A stretch of 46,733 nucleotides of DNA, from the NCBI RefSeq assembly GCF_000469505.1, contig NZ_KI272841.1, forward strand, positions 106,422-153,154, written 5' to 3'. The notes under the pieces are model-generated. The model was not told where the DNA came from. It saw only the letters and a program-made list of their open reading frames with translations, and searched no databases. Within the stretch, counting starts at the first letter, position 1. Every line of letters begins with the position of its first letter. Of this stretch, positions 18,545 through 26,706 are shown in pieces. The position numbers were made by a program, and so were the translations under genes. This stretch comes from Leptotrichia sp. oral taxon 215 str. W9775. Lineage in GTDB: Bacteria; Fusobacteriota; Fusobacteriia; Fusobacteriales; Leptotrichiaceae.

Positions 18545-18829
18545 ATGAAAATAGAAAAAGAGATATCAGAAAAAATAAGAAAAGAATTAGAAAATAAGAT
18601 AGTTATAGGTTCAACCACAGCATTAAAAAATGAATTTAGAAAATACAATGAAATGTTAGATGTAAATTTAGGCTCTTGTTTTAAGATTCCAACACAAGAA
18701 AATAAAAATAAGTTTCCTTGTAATATTTTAATTGAAGATGAAATAGTAGGAAAATTAATATACGAAGAAATTAAAGATGGGAGACATAAAATCTTAAAAA
18801 TAGAATTTTTAGATGAAGAGTCTGAATAG
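18545..18829 (+). CDS. Small hypothetical protein in the defence operon
   Basis: This 94-residue, Lys/Glu-rich soluble protein is not recognised. It has a charged helical N-terminus (about 1-35) and a probable beta-strand region ([18 protein letters not shown], then [12 protein letters not shown]). AGGAAGG about 10 nt upstream supports translation. It lies 51 bp after mod on the same strand and 167 bp before the KwaA-like gene, so it could belong to either module. The intervening 167 bp is AT-rich with no clear RNA element. Confidence 0.55.
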
Positions 18830-18996
18830 TAAATTTAGTTTATTTAATATAGGTAATTGTAAAAGTAAAAAATACATAATAATAAGGGATTAAAGATCTT
18901 TGTCAGAGAGTTGGAAAAAAGAAAATCAAATATTCAGATTCTATATTTATTGGAATTTTTAGACTTTTACAAACAGCTATAAAGTAAGGAGAAATC

Positions 18997-19557
18997 ATGA
19001 TAAAACAAATGAATAATTTTATTTTATCATTTTTATCAATATCTTGGATGATATTGATATATATTTTAGATAATACAGATAAAGAAGAATTATTTTATGG
19101 ATTAATTCTCAAATATAAGTATTTTTTTGAAATAGTTGTAATTATTTTTATTATTTTACAAATTTGTTTGACATATATTGAGATAAAAATTATACAATTA
19201 GAAAAATTTCAGATATATTCAAAAGATAAATTATACGATGTAAAAGAAATAGAAAATTTGGATGGAGAATTTTTATCGGTATATTTAGGTTATTTTTTTG
19301 TAGCATTAGGTTTAGGAAGTTTAAAAATAGCAATAACAGTCTTTACATTAATTCTTATTTTTGTTAGTTTGACAAGAGTACAGTATTATAACCCAGTATT
19401 ATTATTCTTTAAATATCACTTTTACAATGTACGAACTGAAAGAGGAACAAAAATATTTTTAATTTCAAGAAAAGAAATAAGAACTAATGAACTGATAAAT
19501 TTTGAAAGATTACGAAGAATAAATAATTTTGTATATTTTGACGAGGAGAAAAGATGA
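18997..19557 (+). CDS. Kiwa-like membrane protein (KwaA-like)
   Basis: This 186-residue protein has four hydrophobic spans at about 8-26, 42-62, 92-111 and 113-130, followed by a basic cytoplasmic tail. Size, topology and its 4-bp stop/start overlap (ATGA) with a KwaB-like gene match the two-gene Kiwa antiphage system, in which a membrane protein senses infection and recruits the DNA-binding KwaB. KwaA proteins are divergent, and this call depends mainly on the partner and architecture. AAGGAG supports the start. The very low GC, compared with the flanking mod gene, suggests a separately acquired module. Confidence 0.55.
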   Translation: MIKQMNNFILSFLSISWMILIYILDNTDKEELFYGLILKYKYFFEIVVIIFIILQICLTYIEIKIIQLEKFQIYSKDKLYDVKEIENLDGEFLSVYLGYFFVALGLGSLKIAITVFTLILIFVSLTRVQYYNPVLLFFKYHFYNVRTERGTKIFLISRKEIRTNELINFERLRRINNFVYFDEEKR

Positions 19558-20402
19558 TAAATATAATAGGAAAATTGAATAAAAAGATAGAACGCTCATT
19601 AGATTACAGAACTATATTAACAAAGGTAAATAAAGAGATATATAATATAGAATTAAAAGAAATAGAAAGTATTAAATACGATTCTAACACAATATTATCT
19701 GACAATGAATGGTTCTTTATAGAAGAATTTACAAAACAAAATTATTGCTTAGAAATTTTAAAAAATAATTTTTCTACCGCAGGATACAATGATTTAGAAA
19801 AAAATTGTATAAAAGAGTTACACTATATTTTGATTGAAAATGAAAAAAATAACTGTGTATATATTCAAAAAATAACAAAATCTACAATAATAAAACAAAA
19901 AATGATTTCACTAGAAAGTAAAAAATATAAATTATTAGAAAGTGAGCCTTTACTAGTATTTAAAGATTATCCTGATGCTATATTAGATATAAAAGAAAAT
20001 AAATTTTATTTTAGGAATTTAAGTATTCTAACAAGTATATTTAACGGTATAGATGAATTATTTAGAGAAGCAACGGATGAAGAAATGAATATTTTTTTAA
20101 AAAATGATTTTATTAAATTAGATAATGAAAAATATACTAAAAATGATATAAAGTCAAGTAATAGAAAAAGAATTTTACTTGTAAATGGAATTTTAAATAA
20201 TTTAACAGAAAAAAAGAAGAAAAAGTTATTAAATTATACTTCTAAATATTGTAAAAAGTTACCATATGATAATGGCAAATTTAAAATTTCTGATGAGCAA
20301 CAATTAAAAGAATTGTTGTACGGACTTCAAGAAAGATATTACACAACAGAGATAGGAGGAGAAAAAAGAATTGCAAATTCAATTATTTCAATAGAAAATT
20401 AG
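19554..20402 (+). CDS. Kiwa-like KwaB protein (DUF4868-like)
   Basis: This 282-residue soluble protein resembles the DUF4868/KwaB family: a mixed N-terminal half, then the segment around NCVYIQKITK...KKYKLLESEPLLVFKDYPDAILDIKENKFYFRN, followed by an LKNLSI-like helical middle and a C-terminal LLYGLQERYYTTEIGGEKR block where family members end. KwaB binds DNA and acts with membrane KwaA to block phage replication. It overlaps its partner by 4 bp. The match was made by eye and should be confirmed by profile search; a related but distinct two-gene defence pair remains possible. Confidence 0.55.
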   Translation: MINIIGKLNKKIERSLDYRTILTKVNKEIYNIELKEIESIKYDSNTILSDNEWFFIEEFTKQNYCLEILKNNFSTAGYNDLEKNCIKELHYILIENEKNNCVYIQKITKSTIIKQKMISLESKKYKLLESEPLLVFKDYPDAILDIKENKFYFRNLSILTSIFNGIDELFREATDEEMNIFLKNDFIKLDNEKYTKNDIKSSNRKRILLVNGILNNLTEKKKKKLLNYTSKYCKKLPYDNGKFKISDEQQLKELLYGLQERYYTTEIGGEKRIANSIISIEN

Positions 20403-20702
20403 ATTTTATAAATTTGTCTTAGAATTATGAGGTATTTGGGATGAAAAGGACAATGACAATTAAATAAAAAGAGACATAAAAACATTATTAAAGAAAGGAA
20501 ATTTAAAAATAATTATGTTGAATTAATTTAATGATTTCTATACTTTTTACAGGTGGTTTGGATTTTGTACATAAGTACTTTAAATAAAAAAGACAATTTT
20601 AAATTATTATAACAGATGTATATATTGTGTAATTTTTGTAAAGATAATGATTAACAAAATCAAAATTATAAAATATCTCTACAACTAAGGAAGGTGATTA
20701 GC
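20403..20702 (+). other. AT-rich intergenic gap with no convincing gene
   Basis: These 300 bases separate the Kiwa-like pair from the antitoxin-like gene. No ORF with a supported start, RNA gene or terminator was recognised. Only the last bases matter visibly: AAGGAAGGTG is the Shine-Dalgarno of the next gene. Confidence 0.5.
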
Positions 20703-20864
20703 ATGACACAAAAAATGATTGATTCTAATAATGATAAAAATACAGGAAAAGAAGTAGAAGAATTATTTTATTCTGAAAGTAATATAAAATATTTGGAAAA
20801 AGTTATTGCAGATATTGAATCAGGAAAAGCAAAATTAGTGGAACATGATTTGATAGAAGAATAA
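20703..20864 (+). CDS. Small antitoxin-like protein, no toxin partner seen
   Basis: This 53-residue, acidic protein starts MTQKMIDSNN and ends with FYSESNIKYLEKVIADIESGKAKLVEHDLIEE in two parts. The C-terminal pattern, a run of the type NIxYLxKxIxxIExGKxxxxEHxLIE, resembles the toxin-binding tail of RelB/YefM-type antitoxins. AAGGAAGGTG gives it a strong ribosome site. No RelE/YoeB-type toxin ORF lies next to it; the next gene, 132 bp away, has its own promoter. It may be an orphan antitoxin or anti-addiction factor. Family assignment is tentative. Confidence 0.5.
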   Translation: MTQKMIDSNNDKNTGKEVEELFYSESNIKYLEKVIADIESGKAKLVEHDLIEE

Positions 20865-20894
20865 AGAAAATCCTTTTATTGCTTTAATCTTCAG

Positions 20895-20920
20895 ATTATA
20901 TGTTAGAATTATATGTTAGA
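20895..20920 (+). repeat. Two exact tandem copies of a 13-bp repeat, operator candidate
   Basis: ATTATATGTTAGA occurs at 20895-20907 and again at 20908-20920, ending 7 bases before the -35 box of the next promoter. The position suits binding of a dimeric regulator to direct repeats. Confidence 0.7.
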
Positions 20921-20927
20921 AATCTAA

Positions 20928-20956
20928 TTGACACTCTAAAACAGATATGGTATCAT
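20928..20956 (+). promoter_or_regulatory. Promoter of the GNAT cassette
   Basis: TTGACA (20928-20933) and TATCAT (20951-20956) are 17 bases apart, with TGG directly before the -10 (extended -10). It lies 40 bases before the start at 20997. Confidence 0.78.
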
Positions 20957-20996
20957 AAAAATGAAAATAAAGTTAAAAAAGGGGAGAGTGGTAAAA

Positions 20997-21203
20997 ATGT
21001 TTAGTAACAGAGTTGAAGCTGAAAAAATTTTTGAAAAAATGGATTTTGAAAATATAAAGGATTTTGATGATATTGGTTTCTATGTATTACCTAGAGAAAC
21101 AGAGGGCTATTACGATATTCGTAAAGCTAACGAATATATTAAAAAAAATCATATTGAGAATGGTTTAACTGAAAAAGAATTGGAAATGTTTAAAGTGAAA
21201 TAA
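20997..21203 (+). CDS. Small hypothetical protein preceding a GNAT gene
   Basis: This 68-residue acidic protein (MFSNRVEAEKIFEKMDFENI at its start) is not recognised. GGGGAG at 20981-20986 favours the ATG at 20997 over an upstream in-frame ATG at 20961 that lies too close to the promoter. It is first in a three-gene cassette with a private promoter and a tandem-repeat operator candidate, and the GNAT gene begins 16 bp after its stop. Small gene plus GNAT plus small gene behind one regulated promoter could be a toxin-antitoxin-like module, but no known antitoxin fold is evident. Confidence 0.6.
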   Translation: MFSNRVEAEKIFEKMDFENIKDFDDIGFYVLPRETEGYYDIRKANEYIKKNHIENGLTEKELEMFKVK

Positions 21204-21219
21204 AAATGGGTGGGCTAAA

Positions 21220-21753
21220 TTGAGGTATAAAAAATTAATAGAAATAGATATAGATTTATTAACTCAGTGTCTGATTAGAACAAAAGATAATAAAATTGTA
21301 AAAACTGAAGTAAAAGAAATTAATACACAGCATTATAATTTCAAAGATTGGGAGTTTAATTGGATTGAGGAAAGTAAAAAAGGAAATAAAATTTTAGGAT
21401 TATTTGCTGAAAGTGATAAAAGATTACAGGGAATTGTAGAATATTATGAAAATAAAGAAAGAAAATTATTAGAAGTTGTGTTAGTTGAAATTGCCCCATT
21501 TAATAATCGTCATAATCCTAAAAATTTTTTAAAAAGTAAAGAGTATTTAGGAGTCGGAGGGCATTTGTTTGCTGAAATAGCAAGAATAAGTTTCGAAAAA
21601 GGCTATGATGGCTATGCTTCATTTTTAGCGAAAACTAACTTAATAGAACATTATAAAAAAATATTGGGAGCAAAACAATTATCATATATTGAAATGTATA
21701 TAGATGATGAAGCAGCTATGAAGTTAGTAAAGAAATATTATGGTAAAAATTAA
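21220..21753 (+). CDS. GNAT-like N-acetyltransferase, TTG start
   Basis: This 177-residue protein has the look of a GNAT fold: an N-terminal strand/helix region, a GLFAESDKRLQGIVEYYEN beta pair, LLEVVLVEIAPFNN as the central strand, YLGVGGHLFAEIARISFEKG as the acetyl-CoA loop and helix (a variant of Q/RxxGxG/A), and a C-terminal segment where FLAKTNLIEHYKKILGAKQL is typical. The start is TTG with TGGGTGGG just upstream; no better ATG exists. The acceptor is unknown; options include a toxin that acetylates tRNA or an ordinary metabolic enzyme. Confidence 0.68.
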   Translation: MRYKKLIEIDIDLLTQCLIRTKDNKIVKTEVKEINTQHYNFKDWEFNWIEESKKGNKILGLFAESDKRLQGIVEYYENKERKLLEVVLVEIAPFNNRHNPKNFLKSKEYLGVGGHLFAEIARISFEKGYDGYASFLAKTNLIEHYKKILGAKQLSYIEMYIDDEAAMKLVKKYYGKN

Positions 21754-21777
21754 AACAGATAAAAGGGAGTGGTAACC

Positions 21778-21957
21778 ATGGCTACAGAAAGTATATTACT
21801 TGATGCTTTGAGAATTCCTGCAAGATATGCAGATGAAGTACTGGAAGCAATGGAGAGTAAAAAGAAAATTAAGAAACTCGATGTTGATTTTGAAATTGTG
21901 GATGACCCGGAAGAAATAAGAAAAATGTTTGGATATTCTTCAAAGGATGAAGAATAA
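21778..21957 (+). CDS. Small acidic protein, third gene of the GNAT cassette
   Basis: This 59-residue protein (MATESILLDALRIPARYADE at the start) is helical and acidic, ending FGYSSKDEE. AAAGGGAG lies before the ATG at 21778; an in-frame GTG at 21769 overlaps that ribosome site and is less likely. It begins 24 bp after the GNAT stop and is followed by a terminator, so it closes the cassette. Size and charge would suit an antitoxin or a small adaptor, but nothing diagnostic is visible. Confidence 0.55.
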   Translation: MATESILLDALRIPARYADEVLEAMESKKKIKKLDVDFEIVDDPEEIRKMFGYSSKDEE

Positions 21958-22031
21958 CAGAATTATTTCAGAAAATAACTTAAAAACAATGATACTAAGA
22001 TTAGATAATTTTTAAAAATAATGATTTTAAT

Positions 22032-22068
22032 AGTCTCTTTTATCAAAAAAGATAATGGAGGCTTTTTT
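22032..22068 (+). terminator. Terminator or attenuator directly before res
   Basis: A 13-base arm (22032-22044) pairs with 22051-22063 with two G-T pairs and one mismatch around an A6 loop, and a T6 run follows. It ends the GNAT cassette but lies only 26 bases before the res start codon, leaving no room for another promoter, so res must be expressed by read-through or from within the hairpin region. Confidence 0.65.
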
Positions 22069-22094
22069 ATTACAGAACAAAAGGAGAAAATGAA

Positions 22095-25000
22095 ATGTCA
22101 AATAAAATAATATTTCAGTTTGATGATAATTTGGAATATCAGAAAAAGGCAGTAAAGTCTGTCGTGGAACTCTTCAGAGGACTTCCAAAAGAGGTAGGAA
22201 GTATTTATGCTGAAAAATTAATAAAAACAAGAATTACAGAAAAAGATCCTGTGAGAAATATAGATATTGTAAAGGGAAACAAACTTCTTCAAAATCTGAA
22301 AAAAGTACAGCTGGGAAATGGGTTATTTACAGATGAGATTTCGTATAGAAATCATGAGAGGGATTTTACTATTGAAATGGAAACAGGAACAGGAAAAACT
22401 TACGTATATTTACGTACAATACTGGAACTCTATAAAGAATACGGTTTCAAGAAATTTATGATAGTAGTTCCTTCCATAGCAATCCGTAAAGGAGTGGAAA
22501 AATCTATAAAACAGCTGACAGAACATTTTAAAAGACTGTACAATGTTGATTTGTCAAAATACAGTTTTATTTATGACAGTAATAATCTGGGAAAAATGAG
22601 CAGTAATTTTGTAGAAAGTAATGATTTAAGCATATGTGTTCTGAATATTCAGGCATTTAACAAGGATACAGCAAAAATACGTAAGGATGACGAATATGGT
22701 AGAGTTTTATGGAATGACATAAAATTTATAAGACCTATTGTACTGATTGATGAACCGCAGAAAATAGAAGGTACAGCAAAGAAAAAATCACAATCATTAA
22801 AAGCAATAGATGAACTGGAGCCATTATTTACATTGCGTTACTCAGCAACACATAAAAATCTTTACAATCAGGTGTATAAGCTGGATTCCTATGAAGCATA
22901 CAAAAAAGATCTGGTAAAAAAAATACAGGTAAAAACTATAAATGGAGTGATTTCTAAAGATTATCCATATATCAGATATACTCATTTTACAAAGGATTTG
23001 AAGGCAAGGATTGAAATATTTTCTCAGATACAGGGAGAAAGCATCAGGTTTAAAAGTTTTGATGTGGAAAATGGAGTTTCACTGTATGAACTATCAGGTG
23101 GATTACCGCAGTATAAGGATATGTTTATTGCGGAACAGCCAAATAAAGCAAATCCATTAAAAGTTTCTTCCACTAATGAAGATATTGAGCTGGAACTGGG
23201 AGAAAGTAATAAAAAGCTTGAAAACAAGGAAATTATTCGCATTCAGATAAGATTAGCAATAAAAAATCATTTTGAAAAGCAGTTTGAAATTTTAGATGAA
23301 GGAAGAAAAATAAAAGGACTGACATTATTTTTCATAGATGAAGTTAAAAAAGTGCGTGACAATGATGCAGTGGACAGAAGAGGGGAATATCTGAAAATAT
23401 TTGATGAAGAATACGGGATGGCTATAAAAAAATACAGGGAAAAAATTGAGAAATATAAAAATTATTTTCCAAATTATGAAAATGTAAATTTAGTAAGGGA
23501 AGGTTATTTTGCACTGGATAAAAAGAAAAATGAAGTTGAAGTAGATGACTGGAATTCTGATAAAGGTGAAAGTGCAGTAAAGGCAAAATCACAGGAAGAG
23601 ATAGACAGAGGAATAGAGCTTATTCTGGAAAAAAAGGATGAGCTGATTTCATTTAATGAACCTCTTGCCTTTATTTTTTCACATTCCGCCCTCAGGGAAG
23701 GATGGGATAATCCAAATGTATTTACATTGTGTACATTGAAAAATGGAAGTAGCGATATAGCCAAAAAGCAGGAAATAGGTAGAGGACTTAGACTTCCTGT
23801 AGATGTGACAGGAAACAGATGTCTAGACAGAAATGTGAATGAACTTACTGTAATTGCAAATGACAGTTATGAAAATTTTTCAAGAATGTTACAGGAAGAT
23901 TTCAATAGGAATCTAAATATAAATGAAGTTACATCAGACATTATTTTACTTACACTTGAGAAATCAGGGATTCCTAAATCAAAGGTTACTTCTGAACTGG
24001 CAGATAATTTAAAGCAGGAACTGGTAAATAATAAGATAATGGATAATAATAATATTCTTTTAAAAGATACTGAAAAAATAGCAGAAGCCATTAAGGAAAT
24101 TAAATTTTCAGACGAAATATTGGAAGAACATTCTTCACAAATTATGGAAAATTTTGTAAAATATATGGTAGAAAAGGGGACAAAACGTATAGAAATAACA
24201 AATGGAGATAATGAGCCGATTATTAATAAACAGAGAAGTTTTATTTCTGAAAAGGAATTTAAAGATATTTTTGAAGAATTAGGAAAAAATCTCAGTAAAA
24301 AAGCCATCTATAAATGTAAAATTGATAGTGATAAGTATATTTTAAGCAGTATAGATAAAATAAATAAACATATCAGTGATTTTGATTTAAAGAAAATAGT
24401 TGAGCTGACAGACTCTAAAGGAGAGTATGACAATACCGGAAAGTTTAAGCTTGAAAAAATGATAAATGAAGATGTTGAATTGTCTGATATTGTTACTGAA
24501 AAGAAAAATGATTTTGAAATAGCTAATTACATTATGTATCATACAATGTTACCGAGATTGGCAATACTTAAGATAATAAAAGGACTTGAAGAAAAAAATA
24601 GAAATGCCTTAAATATTCAGGATGTGCTGGAGGATGTTACTGAAATACTGCTGGAAGAATTAAAGAATATGAAAGCTGAGAGAGTTTTTGAATATGAAGT
24701 GATAGATGGATACGAAACAGAAAGAGAAAAGATATTTGAAGTGGATAAAATAAATGAAGAAGATCTGAATAATAAGAGAAGACTGTTTAAAGCTAAAAAA
24801 GACAGTACCAGCTTAAATGAATATTATAAGCTTGACAGTGATGGAGAAAAAGAATTTGCAGAAAAGCTTGAAAACAATGACAATGTGTTATTATTTACAA
24901 AGCTGAAAAAAGGTGGTTTTGTAATAGATACGCCTTATGGAAATTATTCACCTGACTGGGCTGTTGTCTATAGAAATTCTTTAGAAAATGAAAAAAATAA

Positions 25001-25178
25001 TGTAGGAATTTATTTTATAGTTGAAACAAAGGTAGGCAAGGAAGAAAAGGACTTATCAGATGTTGAGAAAAGAAAAATAAAATGTGGTAAACTACACTTT
25101 GAAGCTGTTTCTAAAAATATAGGATTTGACTGGGTAAACAGTTATGATGATTTTAAAAGAAAATTTAAAGTAAAATAA
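22095..25178 (+). CDS. res: Type III restriction enzyme Res subunit
   Basis: Res is the ATP-dependent translocase and endonuclease of type III restriction systems, cutting unmodified DNA together with Mod. The 1027-residue sequence is complete: motif I METGTGKTYV (TGTGKT at 97-102), motif II DEPQ (219-222), LRYSATHK (motif III), SALREGWDNPN and QEIGRGLRLPVD (motifs V/VI), and a C-terminal PD-(D/E)xK nuclease with PD at 953-954 and ETK at 977-979. AAGGAG supports the ATG. It is separated from mod by 3.6 kb carrying Kiwa-like and GNAT genes. A membrane protein gene follows after 11 bp. Confidence 0.95.
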   Translation: MSNKIIFQFDDNLEYQKKAVKSVVELFRGLPKEVGSIYAEKLIKTRITEKDPVRNIDIVKGNKLLQNLKKVQLGNGLFTDEISYRNHERDFTIEMETGTGKTYVYLRTILELYKEYGFKKFMIVVPSIAIRKGVEKSIKQLTEHFKRLYNVDLSKYSFIYDSNNLGKMSSNFVESNDLSICVLNIQAFNKDTAKIRKDDEYGRVLWNDIKFIRPIVLIDEPQKIEGTAKKKSQSLKAIDELEPLFTLRYSATHKNLYNQVYKLDSYEAYKKDLVKKIQVKTINGVISKDYPYIRYTHFTKDLKARIEIFSQIQGESIRFKSFDVENGVSLYELSGGLPQYKDMFIAEQPNKANPLKVSSTNEDIELELGESNKKLENKEIIRIQIRLAIKNHFEKQFEILDEGRKIKGLTLFFIDEVKKVRDNDAVDRRGEYLKIFDEEYGMAIKKYREKIEKYKNYFPNYENVNLVREGYFALDKKKNEVEVDDWNSDKGESAVKAKSQEEIDRGIELILEKKDELISFNEPLAFIFSHSALREGWDNPNVFTLCTLKNGSSDIAKKQEIGRGLRLPVDVTGNRCLDRNVNELTVIANDSYENFSRMLQEDFNRNLNINEVTSDIILLTLEKSGIPKSKVTSELADNLKQELVNNKIMDNNNILLKDTEKIAEAIKEIKFSDEILEEHSSQIMENFVKYMVEKGTKRIEITNGDNEPIINKQRSFISEKEFKDIFEELGKNLSKKAIYKCKIDSDKYILSSIDKINKHISDFDLKKIVELTDSKGEYDNTGKFKLEKMINEDVELSDIVTEKKNDFEIANYIMYHTMLPRLAILKIIKGLEEKNRNALNIQDVLEDVTEILLEELKNMKAERVFEYEVIDGYETEREKIFEVDKINEEDLNNKRRLFKAKKDSTSLNEYYKLDSDGEKEFAEKLENNDNVLLFTKLKKGGFVIDTPYGNYSPDWAVVYRNSLENEKNNVGIYFIVETKVGKEEKDLSDVEKRKIKCGKLHFEAVSKNIGFDWVNSYDDFKRKFKVK

Positions 25179-25189
25179 GGAGTCCCAAC

Positions 25190-26233
25190 ATGAAATGGAG
25201 AAATGAAGAATTAAGTAATAACGGAAAAATCAGATTGGTCTTTATTTCAGTATCTGTAGTTATATTTATAGTCTTTTTTGTATTTGTATCGGTAATTTAT
25301 CTTACTCCTATATATGAAAAATATAAAATTGAAAAAGCAATGAAAGAGAAAATTTTAGTAGAAAAAAAAAGAGATGAAAGGATTAAAGAGCAAGTAAAGG
25401 ATTTAGATGAAAAGTTCAAAAATTTAAAAGTAATAGTAGAAAAAAATGATAATCCTGAAAATCCTGTTGAAATCAGGGCGGAAAAATATTATATTATAAA
25501 TTCAAAAAAATTTACATTTGCTACAAATGTAATATACTCAGATAAATTTATCTACCTTAAAGCTTATGAAATGGTAAAATACAAAATTTCCAAAAATGAA
25601 TGGCTATACTTTTTTAGGGGATTTGAAATAAGAAGTAAAAATGGGCTTTACTCAACAAAAAATTATGATCGTTATGGAATACATCTTATTAATGGTAGAC
25701 TTTTCAGTAATCATTCCAGTCACTATAACGATGTTATGGTTTGTAATGAAAAAACCTTTGAATATAAAGAATACAGGAATTTTATAACAACTGATTATAC
25801 AGATTTAGCATCTTCAAAAGAAATGACTTTAGAAGAAATTAAAGCTGCAGAAAAAATAATGGAAAACCTTCAAAAAAGTGAAGCGAATACTTATGACAGT
25901 TTGAGATCACAAATGAAAAAAGAGGAAGAAAAGAAAAAGGAAAGCGGCAAAAAAGATGATCCGGATGCATCAAATATTTATTATTATCAAAAAAATAATT
26001 ATAGGGCTGTTTTTTCAAAAGAAGAACTGGAAAAATTAGGGGAAATCAAGGAATACGAATACAGGATAAGAAATTCAGGAAATAGTTATGGAAACTCCTA
26101 TTCAAATGGGAAATCAGAATCCTACAGTAAAGAAGAATATGATGAAATGCTGAGAAATGAAGGTGAAATAACAGATGACTGGGAATGGGAGTCTGGAGAA
26201 GATAACGGAGAAATAAGTAAATGGGAAGAGTAG
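25190..26233 (+). CDS. Membrane-anchored hypothetical protein co-transcribed with res
   Basis: This 347-residue protein has one membrane span at about 17-40, a lysine-rich coiled-coil-like segment at about 45-80 and an exposed domain with repeated Tyr-rich strand motifs (KYYIINSKKFTF, KFIYLKAYEM, KNEWLYFFRG). The C-terminal third is polar, with an EEKKKESGKKDDPD linker and a Ser/Asn/Gly/Tyr-rich stretch. AAGGAGT supports the start, 11 bp after res. I do not recognise the family; a resemblance to fusobacterial DKNYY-type surface proteins is weak. Proximity to res may be accidental or may mark a membrane component of the defence operon. Confidence 0.6.
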   Translation: MKWRNEELSNNGKIRLVFISVSVVIFIVFFVFVSVIYLTPIYEKYKIEKAMKEKILVEKKRDERIKEQVKDLDEKFKNLKVIVEKNDNPENPVEIRAEKYYIINSKKFTFATNVIYSDKFIYLKAYEMVKYKISKNEWLYFFRGFEIRSKNGLYSTKNYDRYGIHLINGRLFSNHSSHYNDVMVCNEKTFEYKEYRNFITTDYTDLASSKEMTLEEIKAAEKIMENLQKSEANTYDSLRSQMKKEEEKKKESGKKDDPDASNIYYYQKNNYRAVFSKEELEKLGEIKEYEYRIRNSGNSYGNSYSNGKSESYSKEEYDEMLRNEGEITDDWEWESGEDNGEISKWEE

Positions 26234-26287
26234 TTTTATAAATTTATTTTTTATGACATAATTAAAAAAAAATTATAAGGAGGAAGT

Positions 26288-26596
26288 ATGGAAGAAAAAA
26301 GTTATTTTGATGGAGGTCTGCTTAGTTACATAGGTTGGATTATTTTAGGCTCTTTTATAACAACATGTACTGTTGGAATTTGTTTTCCTTGGGCTATATG
26401 CATGATTTATGGATGGAAAATAAATCATACAGTTATAGAAGGAAAAAGATTAAAATTTAATGGTACAGCTATGGGATTATTTGGAAACTGGATAAAATGG
26501 TTGTTACTGATAATAGTAACATTAGGAATTTATTCGTTCTGGGTACATATTAAATTGGAACAGTGGAAAGTGAAGAACACTACTTTTTTAAATTAA
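26288..26596 (+). CDS. DUF898-like small membrane protein
   Basis: This 102-residue protein has two clear hydrophobic hairpin regions (about 10-42 and 68-88) with the pattern SYFDGGLLSYIGW, ICFPWAICMIYGWKINHTVI, FNGTAMGLFGNWIKW and LGIYSFWVHIKLEQWK. Paired GxFxGN/W and HTVI...W motifs are those of DUF898 inner-membrane proteins; this is a single-repeat short version. Shine-Dalgarno AAGGAGGA is strong. Function is unknown. It is the last plus-strand gene before the repeat-RNA locus and may be the right end of the island. Confidence 0.72.
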   Translation: MEEKSYFDGGLLSYIGWIILGSFITTCTVGICFPWAICMIYGWKINHTVIEGKRLKFNGTAMGLFGNWIKWLLLIIVTLGIYSFWVHIKLEQWKVKNTTFLN

Positions 26597-26662
26597 ATTT
26601 ATAAAAAACAGTAAAATTTAAAGGTGTTTTTTGAAAAAATTATAAATAAATTAAAAAAACTA

Positions 26663-26691
26663 TTGACAAATTGAGAAGTAAATACTATAAT
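26663..26691 (+). promoter_or_regulatory. Consensus promoter of the repeat-RNA locus
   Basis: A perfect TTGACA (26663-26668) and a perfect TATAAT (26686-26691) are exactly 17 bases apart. The predicted transcription start at about 26698 is nine bases before the first repeat. Confidence 0.9.
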
Positions 26692-26706
26692 ATTCTTATA
26701 TCAAAA

